From: Lachnospiraceae bacterium
GTDB taxonomy: Bacteria; Bacillota; Clostridia; Lachnospirales; Lachnospiraceae
Assembly (NCBI GenBank): GCA_900764225.1
Contig: CAAFNG010000183.1
Span: 1-15,509, forward strand
Reading direction: 5' to 3'
Length of the DNA stretch: 15,509 nt
Below the pieces are notes generated by a model that saw nothing but the letters and a program-made list of their open reading frames with translations, made no database searches and was not told the origin of the DNA. The position numbers were made by a program, and so were the translations under genes. Below, one piece after another: positions 6,476 through 13,489 of this stretch (its first letter is position 1; every line of letters begins with the position of its first letter).

Positions 6476-8110
6476 ATGAGCAACGAGGAGAGAAAGGACA
6501 TCGAAGACAAGATCAACAGGGCTATGGCCCAGATCGTCAGCGATACTGTGGGAGAAGCCCAGTCCGGGAAGAACTCAGGAGAATCTGGCGGACAGAGATC
6601 GGCACGTCCTTTGAAATCAGCAAGGCCGAAGAAAATCACATATGTTCCCATTGATGAATCAGAATTTGAACCCGTTGTTCTCCCGGAAAAGAAGAAGCAT
6701 AAGGGACTGAAGATAACGGGACTGATCGCTGCTATGGTTCTGGTAGCTGCCGGATGTGCATATGCAGGGGTGTCGTATTACTACACCGATCATTTTTTTG
6801 AGGGAACGACGATCAATGGAATAGACAGCTCCAATAAGACAGCTTACGAGGTGGAACAGGAAATTGCCGGTAAGATGGCAGATTATTCCATTGAGATAAA
6901 AGCGAGAGATCAGGAACCGCAGACAATCGCAGGAACCGATATTGATTATCGGTATGTGTCAAGCGGTGAGATTCTTAAGCTTCTGAAAGAACAGAAGCCA
7001 TATATGTGGGTGCGGGGGCTCTTTGAAAAAAAAGTTTATACAGCAGATGAGCAGACAGCTTTTGACAGAACGAAGCTGGAAACAGCAGTGAAAGCACTGA
7101 ACTGTGCACAGAAAGAGAATCAGACAGCTCCAGAGAACGCATATGTGAGTTATAATAATTCAGAGTTTACCATTGTTCCGGAGACTGAGGGAAGTGAGCT
7201 GAAGGTCAAAGAAGCCTATCAGATGGTCAGTGAAGCTATCAGCAGTGATGAGCCGGAAGTAGATCTTGCCAGCAATCCGGATGCTTATGTCAGGGCAGAT
7301 GTGACAAGTGACAACGCAGATCTTCAGGCTACGGTAGATGCTTATAATAACTTTGCGAAAGCAAGTATCACATATACATTTGGAGACCAGACAGTAACGC
7401 TGGATGGTACGACAATCAAGGACTGGCTGCAGTTTGATGAGAAGGGACAGCTGATTCAGGATGAGGCATCGTTTAAACAGCACATCGTGGATTATGTTGC
7501 CCAGCTTGCCGCAGAGCATGATACTGTTGGAACAGAGAGACAGTTTCAGACAACAAGCGGAAGAACCGTATCCGTATCCGGCTCCGCATATGGCTGGAAG
7601 ATCGACCAGGATGGTGAGGTGGCACAGCTTACCCAGGAGATTCAGTCCGGAACACAGACAACGAGAGAGCCTGTGTACTCTATGAGAGCCAATGCGTACG
7701 GAGTTAATGATTTTGGTAGCACTTATATAGAAGTAGACCTTACAGAACAGTATATGTGGTACTATCAGGATGGCAATGTAATCTTTGAATCGGATATCGT
7801 ATCCGGACTTCCAAGTGATCCTGAACGTAAGACTCCTCCGGGAATCTTTACACTTTATTATAAGAAGAGCCCGGATGTACTTCGTGGCAGTAAGAAAGAG
7901 GACGGAACCTATTCCTATGAGCAGCCGGTAACTTACTGGATGCCGTTTAACGGAGGAATTGGATTCCACGATGCAGATTGGCAGCCATATTTTGGCGGAG
8001 ACCGGTATCTCAGCGGAGGATCCCATGGATGTATTAACCTGCCGCCGGATAAAGCAGGAGAGCTTTATAACATCATCCAGTATGATGTTCCGATCATCTG
8101 CTTCTATTAA
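6476..8110 (+). CDS. Membrane-anchored L,D-transpeptidase (YkuD) with peptidoglycan-binding region
   Basis: 544 residues. A polar, basic cytosolic N-terminus (about 1-79) is followed by one membrane helix (about 80-101), then an extracellular part. Residues of about 110-400 carry PG_binding_4/VanW-like modules (for example YTFGDQTVTLDGTTIKDWL and the region up to GWKIDQDGEV). The YkuD catalytic domain runs from about 416 to the end. His498 in GFHDADW and the nucleophile Cys519 in GGSHGCINLP form the signature. The enzyme makes 3-3 cross-links in peptidoglycan, or anchors proteins to it, on the outer face of the membrane; 3-3 linkages resist most penicillins. ATG 6476 follows GAGGTGGAG. It has its own promoter and a repeat-bearing leader of about 110 nt. 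Confidence 0.95.
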   Translation: MSNEERKDIEDKINRAMAQIVSDTVGEAQSGKNSGESGGQRSARPLKSARPKKITYVPIDESEFEPVVLPEKKKHKGLKITGLIAAMVLVAAGCAYAGVSYYYTDHFFEGTTINGIDSSNKTAYEVEQEIAGKMADYSIEIKARDQEPQTIAGTDIDYRYVSSGEILKLLKEQKPYMWVRGLFEKKVYTADEQTAFDRTKLETAVKALNCAQKENQTAPENAYVSYNNSEFTIVPETEGSELKVKEAYQMVSEAISSDEPEVDLASNPDAYVRADVTSDNADLQATVDAYNNFAKASITYTFGDQTVTLDGTTIKDWLQFDEKGQLIQDEASFKQHIVDYVAQLAAEHDTVGTERQFQTTSGRTVSVSGSAYGWKIDQDGEVAQLTQEIQSGTQTTREPVYSMRANAYGVNDFGSTYIEVDLTEQYMWYYQDGNVIFESDIVSGLPSDPERKTPPGIFTLYYKKSPDVLRGSKKEDGTYSYEQPVTYWMPFNGGIGFHDADWQPYFGGDRYLSGGSHGCINLPPDKAGELYNIIQYDVPIICFY

Positions 8111-8120
8111 TAACATAAGA

Positions 8121-8153
8121 CAAAAAGACAGGTTCCGGTGAAAGGAACCTGTC
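8121..8153 (-). terminator. Hairpin between the YkuD gene and the DUF3784-like gene; terminator-like on the minus strand
   Basis: GACAGGTTCC (8127-8136) and GGAACCTGTC (8144-8153) form a perfect 10-bp stem with a 7-nt loop. On the plus strand no T-run follows (CTATATC). On the minus strand the stem is followed by TTTTTG, the form of an intrinsic terminator. No minus-strand gene ends here, so it may block antisense transcription, or work as an RNA-processing or stabilising hairpin in the plus transcript. Confidence 0.5.
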
Positions 8154-8174
8154 CTATATCAGGAGGATACATTT

Positions 8175-8471
8175 ATGATGGATGATACATTCGGCTATTT
8201 ATTAACGTTTGCAGCACTGGTTGGAGGAATCCTGCTTCTCACCGGTCATGGCGGAGCGCTGATGAAGGGCGGAAATACCCAGGAGAGAGCCAAGAAATAC
8301 GATACAAAAAAGATGGAAAAAGCTTCCGGAATCTGCCTGCTTCTTATTGGAATCGCAACAGCTATTGATATTTTTACGACAAGCGTAAGTGCCGAGATCG
8401 TATATGTGGTAGTAATTCTTGTGATCCTGATCGGATATACATTTGTTGTACGAACTAGATGTCGTAAATAA
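8175..8471 (+). CDS. Small three-helix membrane protein, DUF3784-like
   Basis: 98 residues. The first helix (about 7-24, FGYLLTFAALVGGILLLTG) is followed by a cytosolic segment, GGNTQERAKKYDTKKMEKASG. Two further helices follow (about 50-68 and 73-92) and then a basic tail. The 'N-T-x-x-x-x-KYD-x-KK' segment between helices one and two resembles DUF3784 proteins of Firmicutes; this is recognition by pattern, not a search result. Function is unknown. ATG 8175 has a full AGGAGG 8 nt upstream (a second ATG follows at once). It lies 64 bp after the L,D-transpeptidase gene with a hairpin between, and may be its distal partner. A bidirectional terminator ends it. Confidence 0.75.
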   Translation: MMDDTFGYLLTFAALVGGILLLTGHGGALMKGGNTQERAKKYDTKKMEKASGICLLLIGIATAIDIFTTSVSAEIVYVVVILVILIGYTFVVRTRCRK

Positions 8472-8482
8472 AAAAAGATAAC

Positions 8483-8541
8483 AAAAAATCCTCTGTATTC
8501 AGCAGACACCAGATGGTGTGGCAGGATACAGAGGATTTTTT
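8483..8541. terminator. Bidirectional intrinsic terminator between convergent genes
   Basis: ATCCTCTGTAT (8488-8498) pairs with ATACAGAGGAT (8526-8536), extended by A5 (8483-8487) against T5 (8537-8541). Inside lies a second helix, ACACC/GGTGT (8506-8510/8515-8519), with loop AGAT. T-runs exist on both strands, so it can stop both the gene ending at 8471 and the leftward MATE gene ending at 8560. Confidence 0.93.
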
Positions 8542-8559
8542 TATTTTATAATATTATAA

Positions 8560-9918
8560 TCATTTTAAACGGGTGTGGCTTGTATGCCGGAAGGTCAGTG
8601 TGAATACAATCCCCTTTACAATGGAAGTAAGGGAAAGAGCCCACCAGATACCGCTAAGTCCCATTTCCGTATGGGAGAGGACAAGAGCCAGAGGAATTCG
8701 CGCACCGGTCAGCAGGATGCTGATGATACTGCATAACTTAGTCAGTCCAAGTCCGGACAGAGCACCGATAGTCATCAGTTCGATCGCCATGAAGCCTTCA
8801 CTGAAACCGATAATGATCAGATAATTGACTGCAATGGAAAGGGACTCAGCGTCATGGAAAAACAGCCCTGCGATCGGCTTCGGAAGAAATACGAAGGCCG
8901 CGGTTATGATAAGTCCCCACACAGCCAGGATTCCGAAAGAGATCCGGTAGCCATGGCGGATACGGTCATACTTTCTGGCTCCGTAATTCTGTGCGGTGAA
9001 AGCATTCAGCGCAGCGGCAAAGCCATCTGCTGTATTCCATGATACGGATTCAATCTGACCGCCCACACGCTGGGTAGCAATGGCAGCAGCGCCAAAAGCG
9101 GAAACCATTCTTGTGAGCACCATGGAGATCATGCAGTAGATCATACTCTGAATGGAAGTAGGAAATCCGATACGGAAGATATTTTTATAAAATTTTCCGG
9201 AATGTCGTGAAAAAAGTCTCACTCCGCGAAGCACGTTCGGTTCCAGTCTGGAAGTAAAAATCCGGAACGCCAGCACAGCAAATACAAGGATCTGTGCAGT
9301 CACAGTTGCGACAGCTGCGCCGACTGTTTCCAGTCTCGGGAAAGGACCGACACCAAGGATCAGAAGCGGATCCAGGATCATATTTCCTACCAGACCAAGA
9401 AAGTTGGCCATAAGAGGAGATCTGGAATCACCCTGCGCGGTAAAAAGTCCGGTCAGTGTCAGATTCTGGAAAGAGAAGATAATGAGTCCACAGGTGATCA
9501 GCATGTAGACTTTTGCTGCTTCGTAAGCTTCCGGATCCGTCAGGTTGAAAAAGCCGATCAGCGGATCGAGAAAGAGCAGGCACACGGCTGCAAAGATCAC
9601 TCCGAACAGAATGGTGATCTGCAGGGCGCTGGCTGCGTAGGAACGGGCTTCGTCATAATCCTTCCGGCCACAGGCCTGAGCGGTATTTACCTGTCCTCCC
9701 ATTCTTGGAAGTGCTACAAGTCCCTGGGAGAGCCATACGTACATACCGCCCACGCCCACACCTGCGACGGTTTTTGAGCCGAGGAGACCGATCCAGGCCA
9801 TATCCGTGATGTTGTAGGCAGTTCCCAGAAGAGAGGAAGCCATGATCGGAAGCGCCAGCTCTGCCAGAGTCTGGAAAATCGGTCCGGAAGTCAGGTCGAT
9901 AGTTCTTGTTTTTTTCAT
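8560..9918 (-). CDS. MATE family efflux transporter (second, distinct)
   Basis: 452 residues reading leftward from ATG 9918 (MKKTRTIDLTSGPIFQTLAE). It shows the MATE layout: two six-helix halves, the first with SSLLGTAYNITDMAWIGLLG and GGQVNTAQACGRKDYDEA, the second starting near FPTSIQSMIYCMISMVLTRM with TAQNYGARKYDRIRHGY. It is a cytoplasmic-membrane cation-coupled exporter with unknown substrate. Its ATG is 2 bp beyond the stop of the HAD phosphatase gene, so it is translationally coupled; the only ribosome-site-like run (GGAG) lies inside the HAD gene about 14 nt upstream. An in-frame TTG at 9930 would overlap the HAD gene and has poorer spacing. It shares the HAD promoter and the terminator at 8483-8541. 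Confidence 0.92.
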   Translation of the reverse strand: MKKTRTIDLTSGPIFQTLAELALPIMASSLLGTAYNITDMAWIGLLGSKTVAGVGVGGMYVWLSQGLVALPRMGGQVNTAQACGRKDYDEARSYAASALQITILFGVIFAAVCLLFLDPLIGFFNLTDPEAYEAAKVYMLITCGLIIFSFQNLTLTGLFTAQGDSRSPLMANFLGLVGNMILDPLLILGVGPFPRLETVGAAVATVTAQILVFAVLAFRIFTSRLEPNVLRGVRLFSRHSGKFYKNIFRIGFPTSIQSMIYCMISMVLTRMVSAFGAAAIATQRVGGQIESVSWNTADGFAAALNAFTAQNYGARKYDRIRHGYRISFGILAVWGLIITAAFVFLPKPIAGLFFHDAESLSIAVNYLIIIGFSEGFMAIELMTIGALSGLGLTKLCSIISILLTGARIPLALVLSHTEMGLSGIWWALSLTSIVKGIVFTLTFRHTSHTRLK

Positions 9919-9920
9919 GA

Positions 9921-10541
9921 TTACCGACAAAGCTCCACAAGATCCATAGGCATGTTGATCCGAAAATCAGGATCAGAAACCTCACCAAATCCGTATTTTG
10001 CGAAGATAAAAGGTACTCCGGCTTTTTTGCAGGCGTTGAAATCTCCCAGGGTGTCACCTACGTATACCGGATCCTTAAGGTCATAGTCATTGCGGATCTT
10101 CATGATATTTTCTGCTTTGGCCATACCGGTATCTCCCGGACAGAGATGCCCCTTAAAGTAGTGACCGAAGCCTGTGGCCTTGAGAAATACTTCAATATAG
10201 CCAGCCTGGCAATTGCTGACGATAAAGAGCGGAAAACGAGTGGAGAGGATCTTAAGTGTATCCTCAAGCTGTGGATAAAGCGGGGCACATTTGCGAAGCA
10301 GGGCTTCGTGCTCTGCCTGGCAGCAGCCATCGATGATGCGAAGCTGCTCAGATTCCGGAAGTTCCGGAAAAAGAGCCCTGGCAATGTCCGGAAGAAGCTG
10401 GCCGAAAAGTCCCATCAGCCGTTTGGAGCTTACGTCAGTGTCCATGTGCTCTGTATGAATAAGATAATCGCGCCAGGATTCAGCTACGATTCCGGTGGAA
10501 TCCCAGAGCGTACCGTCAACGTCAAAAATGATGCTGTCCAT
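9921..10541 (-). CDS. HAD superfamily phosphatase (phosphoglycolate phosphatase-like)
   Basis: 206 residues with all four HAD motifs: Asp7 and Asp9 in FDVDGTLWD, Ser109 in IVSNCQ, Lys142 in GMAKAENI, and Asp163/Asp167 in GDTLGD. An alpha-helical cap sits between motifs I and II (about 15-85). It is the Gph/PGP-type soluble phosphatase fold: phosphoryl transfer to Asp7, Mg dependent. The substrate cannot be assigned; phosphoglycolate is only the family default. ATG 10541 follows a full AGGAGG on the minus strand. It is the first gene of a two-gene unit with the MATE transporter (2-bp gap), an arrangement that could couple detoxification of a phosphorylated compound to export, though that is speculation. 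Confidence 0.92.
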   Translation of the reverse strand: MDSIIFDVDGTLWDSTGIVAESWRDYLIHTEHMDTDVSSKRLMGLFGQLLPDIARALFPELPESEQLRIIDGCCQAEHEALLRKCAPLYPQLEDTLKILSTRFPLFIVSNCQAGYIEVFLKATGFGHYFKGHLCPGDTGMAKAENIMKIRNDYDLKDPVYVGDTLGDFNACKKAGVPFIFAKYGFGEVSDPDFRINMPMDLVELCR

Positions 10542-10567
10542 AAAAAACCTCCTGAAAAAAATTATTT

Positions 10568-10598
10568 AATATAGGGGATTACATTGAATGCAATCCAA
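10568..10598 (-). promoter_or_regulatory. Probable leftward promoter region of the HAD-MATE operon with overlapping dyad
   Basis: On the minus strand TATATT (10573-10568) is a candidate -10, with TTGGAT (10598-10593) a candidate -35 at a long 19-bp spacing. A 21-bp near-palindrome fills 10576-10596, with arms GGATTACATT and AATGCAATCC around a central G (nine of ten pairs). It therefore occupies the spacer, where a bound protein would block the promoter. I do not recognise it as a Fur, Zur, PerR or LexA site. Confidence 0.5.
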
Positions 10599-10652
10599 AG
10601 TAATTTTATCTGAGAAAAGATGAAAAAGCAACTGTGACTTTTGGAGATTTTA

Positions 10653-10661
10653 TGTTATAGT
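10653..10661 (+). promoter_or_regulatory. Extended -10 promoter for sfsA-mutY
   Basis: TGT followed by TATAGT (10656-10661), with no good -35. Transcription would start near 10668, about 17 nt before the ATG at 10685, giving a short leader holding GTGAGGT as the ribosome site. Confidence 0.55.
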
Positions 10662-10684
10662 AGAATTTGTGAGGTAAAAATAAT

Positions 10685-12415
10685 ATGAGATATAAAAATA
10701 CGGTCAGAGGTATTTTTAAGGACAGGCCAAACCGGTTTATTGCACATGTAGAGATTGATGGAGAAATCGAGACCGTTCATGTGAAGAATACCGGGAGATG
10801 TAGGGAACTTCTTGTTCCGGGCGTGGAAGTCATCCTTGAGAAGAGTGATGATCCGTCCAGAAAGACGAAATACGATCTGATCTGTGTGAATAAAGAAGGG
10901 CGCCTGATCAATATGGATTCCCAGGCACCCAATAAAGCTGCCGAAGAGTGGGTGGCAGCCGGAAAATTTTTTACGGAGAAGGTCACAGTACAGCGGGAAA
11001 AAAACTACGGGAATTCCAGATTCGATCTGTATGTGGAATCCTCTGCACGCAGGGCTTTCATTGAGGTTAAGGGTGTCACCCTGGAGGAAAAAAATATCGT
11101 ACGTTTTCCGGATGCGCCTACAATACGCGGGGTCAAGCATCTGGAAGAGCTGATAAAGGCTGCATCGGATGGCTATGAAGCTTATCTTCTTTTGGTGATC
11201 CAGATGAAGGATGTGAAATATTTTGCACCAAACTGGGGGACACATCCGGAATTTGGAGATACCTTGCGAAGGGCGGCAAAAGCAGGCGTTCACATCCTGG
11301 CATACGACTGTGCAGTTAAAGAAGACACCATGGAGATCTGTGATCCGGTGCCGGTAGATCTGGAACGGCCGGAGGTGTCTGCTCTTTTGAAATGGTATGA
11401 TGCGAATAAGCGGAGCCTGCCGTGGCGGGATCAGAACAATGCCTATTATACCTGGGTGTCGGAGATCATGCTTCAGCAGACAAGAGTAGAGGCTGTGAAG
11501 CCATACTTTCAGCGTTTTATTCAGGAACTGCCTGATGTTGCAGCCCTTGCAGCGGCACCGGAGGACCATCTGGTCAAGCTCTGGGAAGGTCTTGGCTATT
11601 ACAGCAGAGTCCGCAATATGCAGAAAGCGGCCATTTCTGTGATGGAAGATTACGGAGGCAGGATTCCCGAAGATTTTGAAACGCTTCTCTCGTTAAAGGG
11701 AATAGGACGTTATACAGCAGGTGCCATCTCGTCGATCGCCTACGGGAAGTGCGTTCCGGCAGTGGATGGCAATGTTCTCCGGGTATATGCAAGACTTACG
11801 GAAAATCGTGAAGATATTATGAAACAGTCAGTCCGGAAATCCGTAGAGGACAGCCTGAAAGAGATTATGCCGCTGGACAGACCCGGAGATTTTAATCAGG
11901 CTCTGATGGAGCTTGGAGCTGTAGTCTGCGTCCCCAATGGAAAAGCAAAATGTGAGGAATGTCCACTGAAAGAGTTTTGTCTTGCAAGAAAGCATGGAAC
12001 TGTGGAAGAACTTCCCGTAAAAGCACCGAAGAAGGCAAGAAAAATAGAGAACAGGACGGTTCTTGTGATCCAGGACGGAGCTGCAACTGCAATCCGCAGA
12101 CGTCCACCTGAAGGACTTCTTGCAGGGCTGTATGAGATTCCCAATGTGGAGGGATATCTTACCCGGAAAGCTGCTCTTAAGCTGGTGGAAGATATGGGGC
12201 TTGAGCCTTTAAGAATCGAGAAGCTGCCGGATGCGAAGCATATTTTTTCGCATATAGAGTGGAGAATGCATGCGTACCGCATTGCGGTATCATCCCTGGA
12301 AAAGGCAGAACATGCAGACTTTCTTTTTGCAGACAAAAAAGAAACAGACAGAAAATATACAATACCATCTGCGTTTAGCGCATACACGAAATACATGAAG
12401 GAGGAAAACCCATGA
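10685..12415 (+). CDS. SfsA-MutY fusion: PD-(D/E)XK nuclease-like SfsA joined to A/G-specific adenine glycosylase
   Basis: One uninterrupted 576-residue frame. Residues 1-228 are a complete SfsA protein (opening RGIFKDRPNRFIAHVEIDG; nuclease-like core Asp114 in RFDLYVE, Glu127-x-Lys129 in FIEVKGV). From about 232 a complete MutY follows: LPWR (245-248), catalytic Glu260 in SEIMLQQTRVEAV, helix-hairpin-helix LKGIGRYTA (337-345), Asp361 in AVDGNVLRV, and Fe-S cysteines 415, 423, 426 and 432. The C-terminal MutT-like domain carries the FSH loop (521-523) that reads 8-oxoguanine. MutY removes adenine opposite 8-oxoG; SfsA is named for sugar fermentation stimulation and described as a DNA-binding, nuclease-like protein. 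The linker is only a few residues. The first cysteine pair is spaced C-x7-C rather than the x6 of E. coli. An internal SD-like GGAGGTG (11371) precedes an in-frame TTG (11387). The stop overlaps the next ATG. Confidence 0.95.
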   Translation: MRYKNTVRGIFKDRPNRFIAHVEIDGEIETVHVKNTGRCRELLVPGVEVILEKSDDPSRKTKYDLICVNKEGRLINMDSQAPNKAAEEWVAAGKFFTEKVTVQREKNYGNSRFDLYVESSARRAFIEVKGVTLEEKNIVRFPDAPTIRGVKHLEELIKAASDGYEAYLLLVIQMKDVKYFAPNWGTHPEFGDTLRRAAKAGVHILAYDCAVKEDTMEICDPVPVDLERPEVSALLKWYDANKRSLPWRDQNNAYYTWVSEIMLQQTRVEAVKPYFQRFIQELPDVAALAAAPEDHLVKLWEGLGYYSRVRNMQKAAISVMEDYGGRIPEDFETLLSLKGIGRYTAGAISSIAYGKCVPAVDGNVLRVYARLTENREDIMKQSVRKSVEDSLKEIMPLDRPGDFNQALMELGAVVCVPNGKAKCEECPLKEFCLARKHGTVEELPVKAPKKARKIENRTVLVIQDGAATAIRRRPPEGLLAGLYEIPNVEGYLTRKAALKLVEDMGLEPLRIEKLPDAKHIFSHIEWRMHAYRIAVSSLEKAEHADFLFADKKETDRKYTIPSAFSAYTKYMKEENP

Positions 12416-13428
12416 AACTTTTGAGCGTAGCAATACCATGCTATAATTCAGAGGCTTATATGTCAAAATGTATCAATTCCCTGCTGATCGGAGGAGAGGA
12501 AGTGGAGATCATCATCGTAGATGACGGCTCCAGCGACCGTACCGCTGAGATCGCAGATGAATATGCAGAAAAATATCCGACTATCGTAAAGGCAGTCCAT
12601 CAGGAAAACGGAGGACACGGACAGGCTGTAAATACAGGTATCCGCAATGCCACAGGTCTTTATTTCAAGGTAGTTGACAGTGATGACTGGGTAAACCAGG
12701 ATGCATACTATGAGATTCTGAAAACTCTTTATGAGCTGACACGTGGGTCTGAGACAGTTGATCTTCTGATCAGCAACTTTGTCTATGAGAAGCAGGGTGC
12801 TACCCGCAAGAAGGTCATGCAGTACAGACACTGCTTCCCGACCAATCAGATCTTTGGCTGGGATGAAGTGCGTCATATGAAAAAAGGCCAGTATCTTCTC
12901 ATGCATTCCATGATCTACCGTACCAAGCTTCTTTATGACTGCGGTATGGAGCTTCCGAAGCATACATTCTATGTAGATAATCTGTTTGCCTTTGAGCCAC
13001 TTCCATATGTGAAGAACCTTTATTATCTGGATGTGAATTTTTACAGATATTTCATCGGAAGAGATGATCAGTCTGTCAATGAGAAGGTCATGATCAAAAG
13101 GATCGACCAGCAGATCCGCGTGAACAAGCTTATGGTAGATGCTTATCTGAAAGCCAATGTAAGTAACCGCAGACTGCGTATGTATATGTTCAGCTATCTG
13201 GATATCATTACAACGGTTTCTTCCATCATGCTTGTAAGGGCAGGTACACAGGAGTGCCTGGATAAGAAACAGGAGCTGCAGGATTATATCAAAGACCAGA
13301 ATATGGGACTTTACCGGAAGCTCCGCAGAAGTCTTTTCGGAAGAGTTTCCAACCTTCCGGGAAAAGGCGGAAGAAAGATGTTTGTGGCAGCATATAAGAT
13401 CTGCCAGAAGTTCTACGGATTTAACTAA
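12412..13428 (+). CDS. Family 2 glycosyltransferase
   Basis: 338 residues with a GT-A domain at the N-terminus: LSVAIPCYNSEAYMSKCI, IIIVDDGSSD (Asp37-Asp38), ENGGHGQAVNTGIRNA, and the metal-binding DSDDW at 89-93. The C-terminal part (about 200-338) has no membrane helix, so the enzyme should be cytosolic or peripheral. It transfers a sugar from a nucleotide donor, presumably to a surface glycan or lipid acceptor; neither is known. ATG 12412 overlaps the mutY stop in ATGA and has GGAGG 7 nt upstream, so translation is probably coupled to the fusion gene. No glycan cluster surrounds it. It ends 9 bp before a strong bidirectional terminator. Confidence 0.92.
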   Translation: MKLLSVAIPCYNSEAYMSKCINSLLIGGEEVEIIIVDDGSSDRTAEIADEYAEKYPTIVKAVHQENGGHGQAVNTGIRNATGLYFKVVDSDDWVNQDAYYEILKTLYELTRGSETVDLLISNFVYEKQGATRKKVMQYRHCFPTNQIFGWDEVRHMKKGQYLLMHSMIYRTKLLYDCGMELPKHTFYVDNLFAFEPLPYVKNLYYLDVNFYRYFIGRDDQSVNEKVMIKRIDQQIRVNKLMVDAYLKANVSNRRLRMYMFSYLDIITTVSSIMLVRAGTQECLDKKQELQDYIKDQNMGLYRKLRRSLFGRVSNLPGKGGRKMFVAAYKICQKFYGFN

Positions 13429-13437
13429 ACTTTAAAT

Positions 13438-13481
13438 AAAAAAAGATACGCCGGAACATATATACCGGCGTATCTTTTTTT
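13438..13481. terminator. Bidirectional intrinsic terminator
   Basis: GATACGCCGG (13445-13454) pairs with CCGGCGTATC (13465-13474) around a 10-nt A/T loop, flanked by A7 (13438-13444) and T7 (13475-13481). It ends both the glycosyltransferase transcript and the leftward PAP2-like gene. Confidence 0.95.
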
Positions 13482-13489
13482 GTGTTGAT

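Noticed and set aside
4963..9918. The two MATE genes as a recent inverted duplication
   Set aside because: Their protein sequences differ throughout, including the N-terminal signatures, so they belong to separate MATE lineages.
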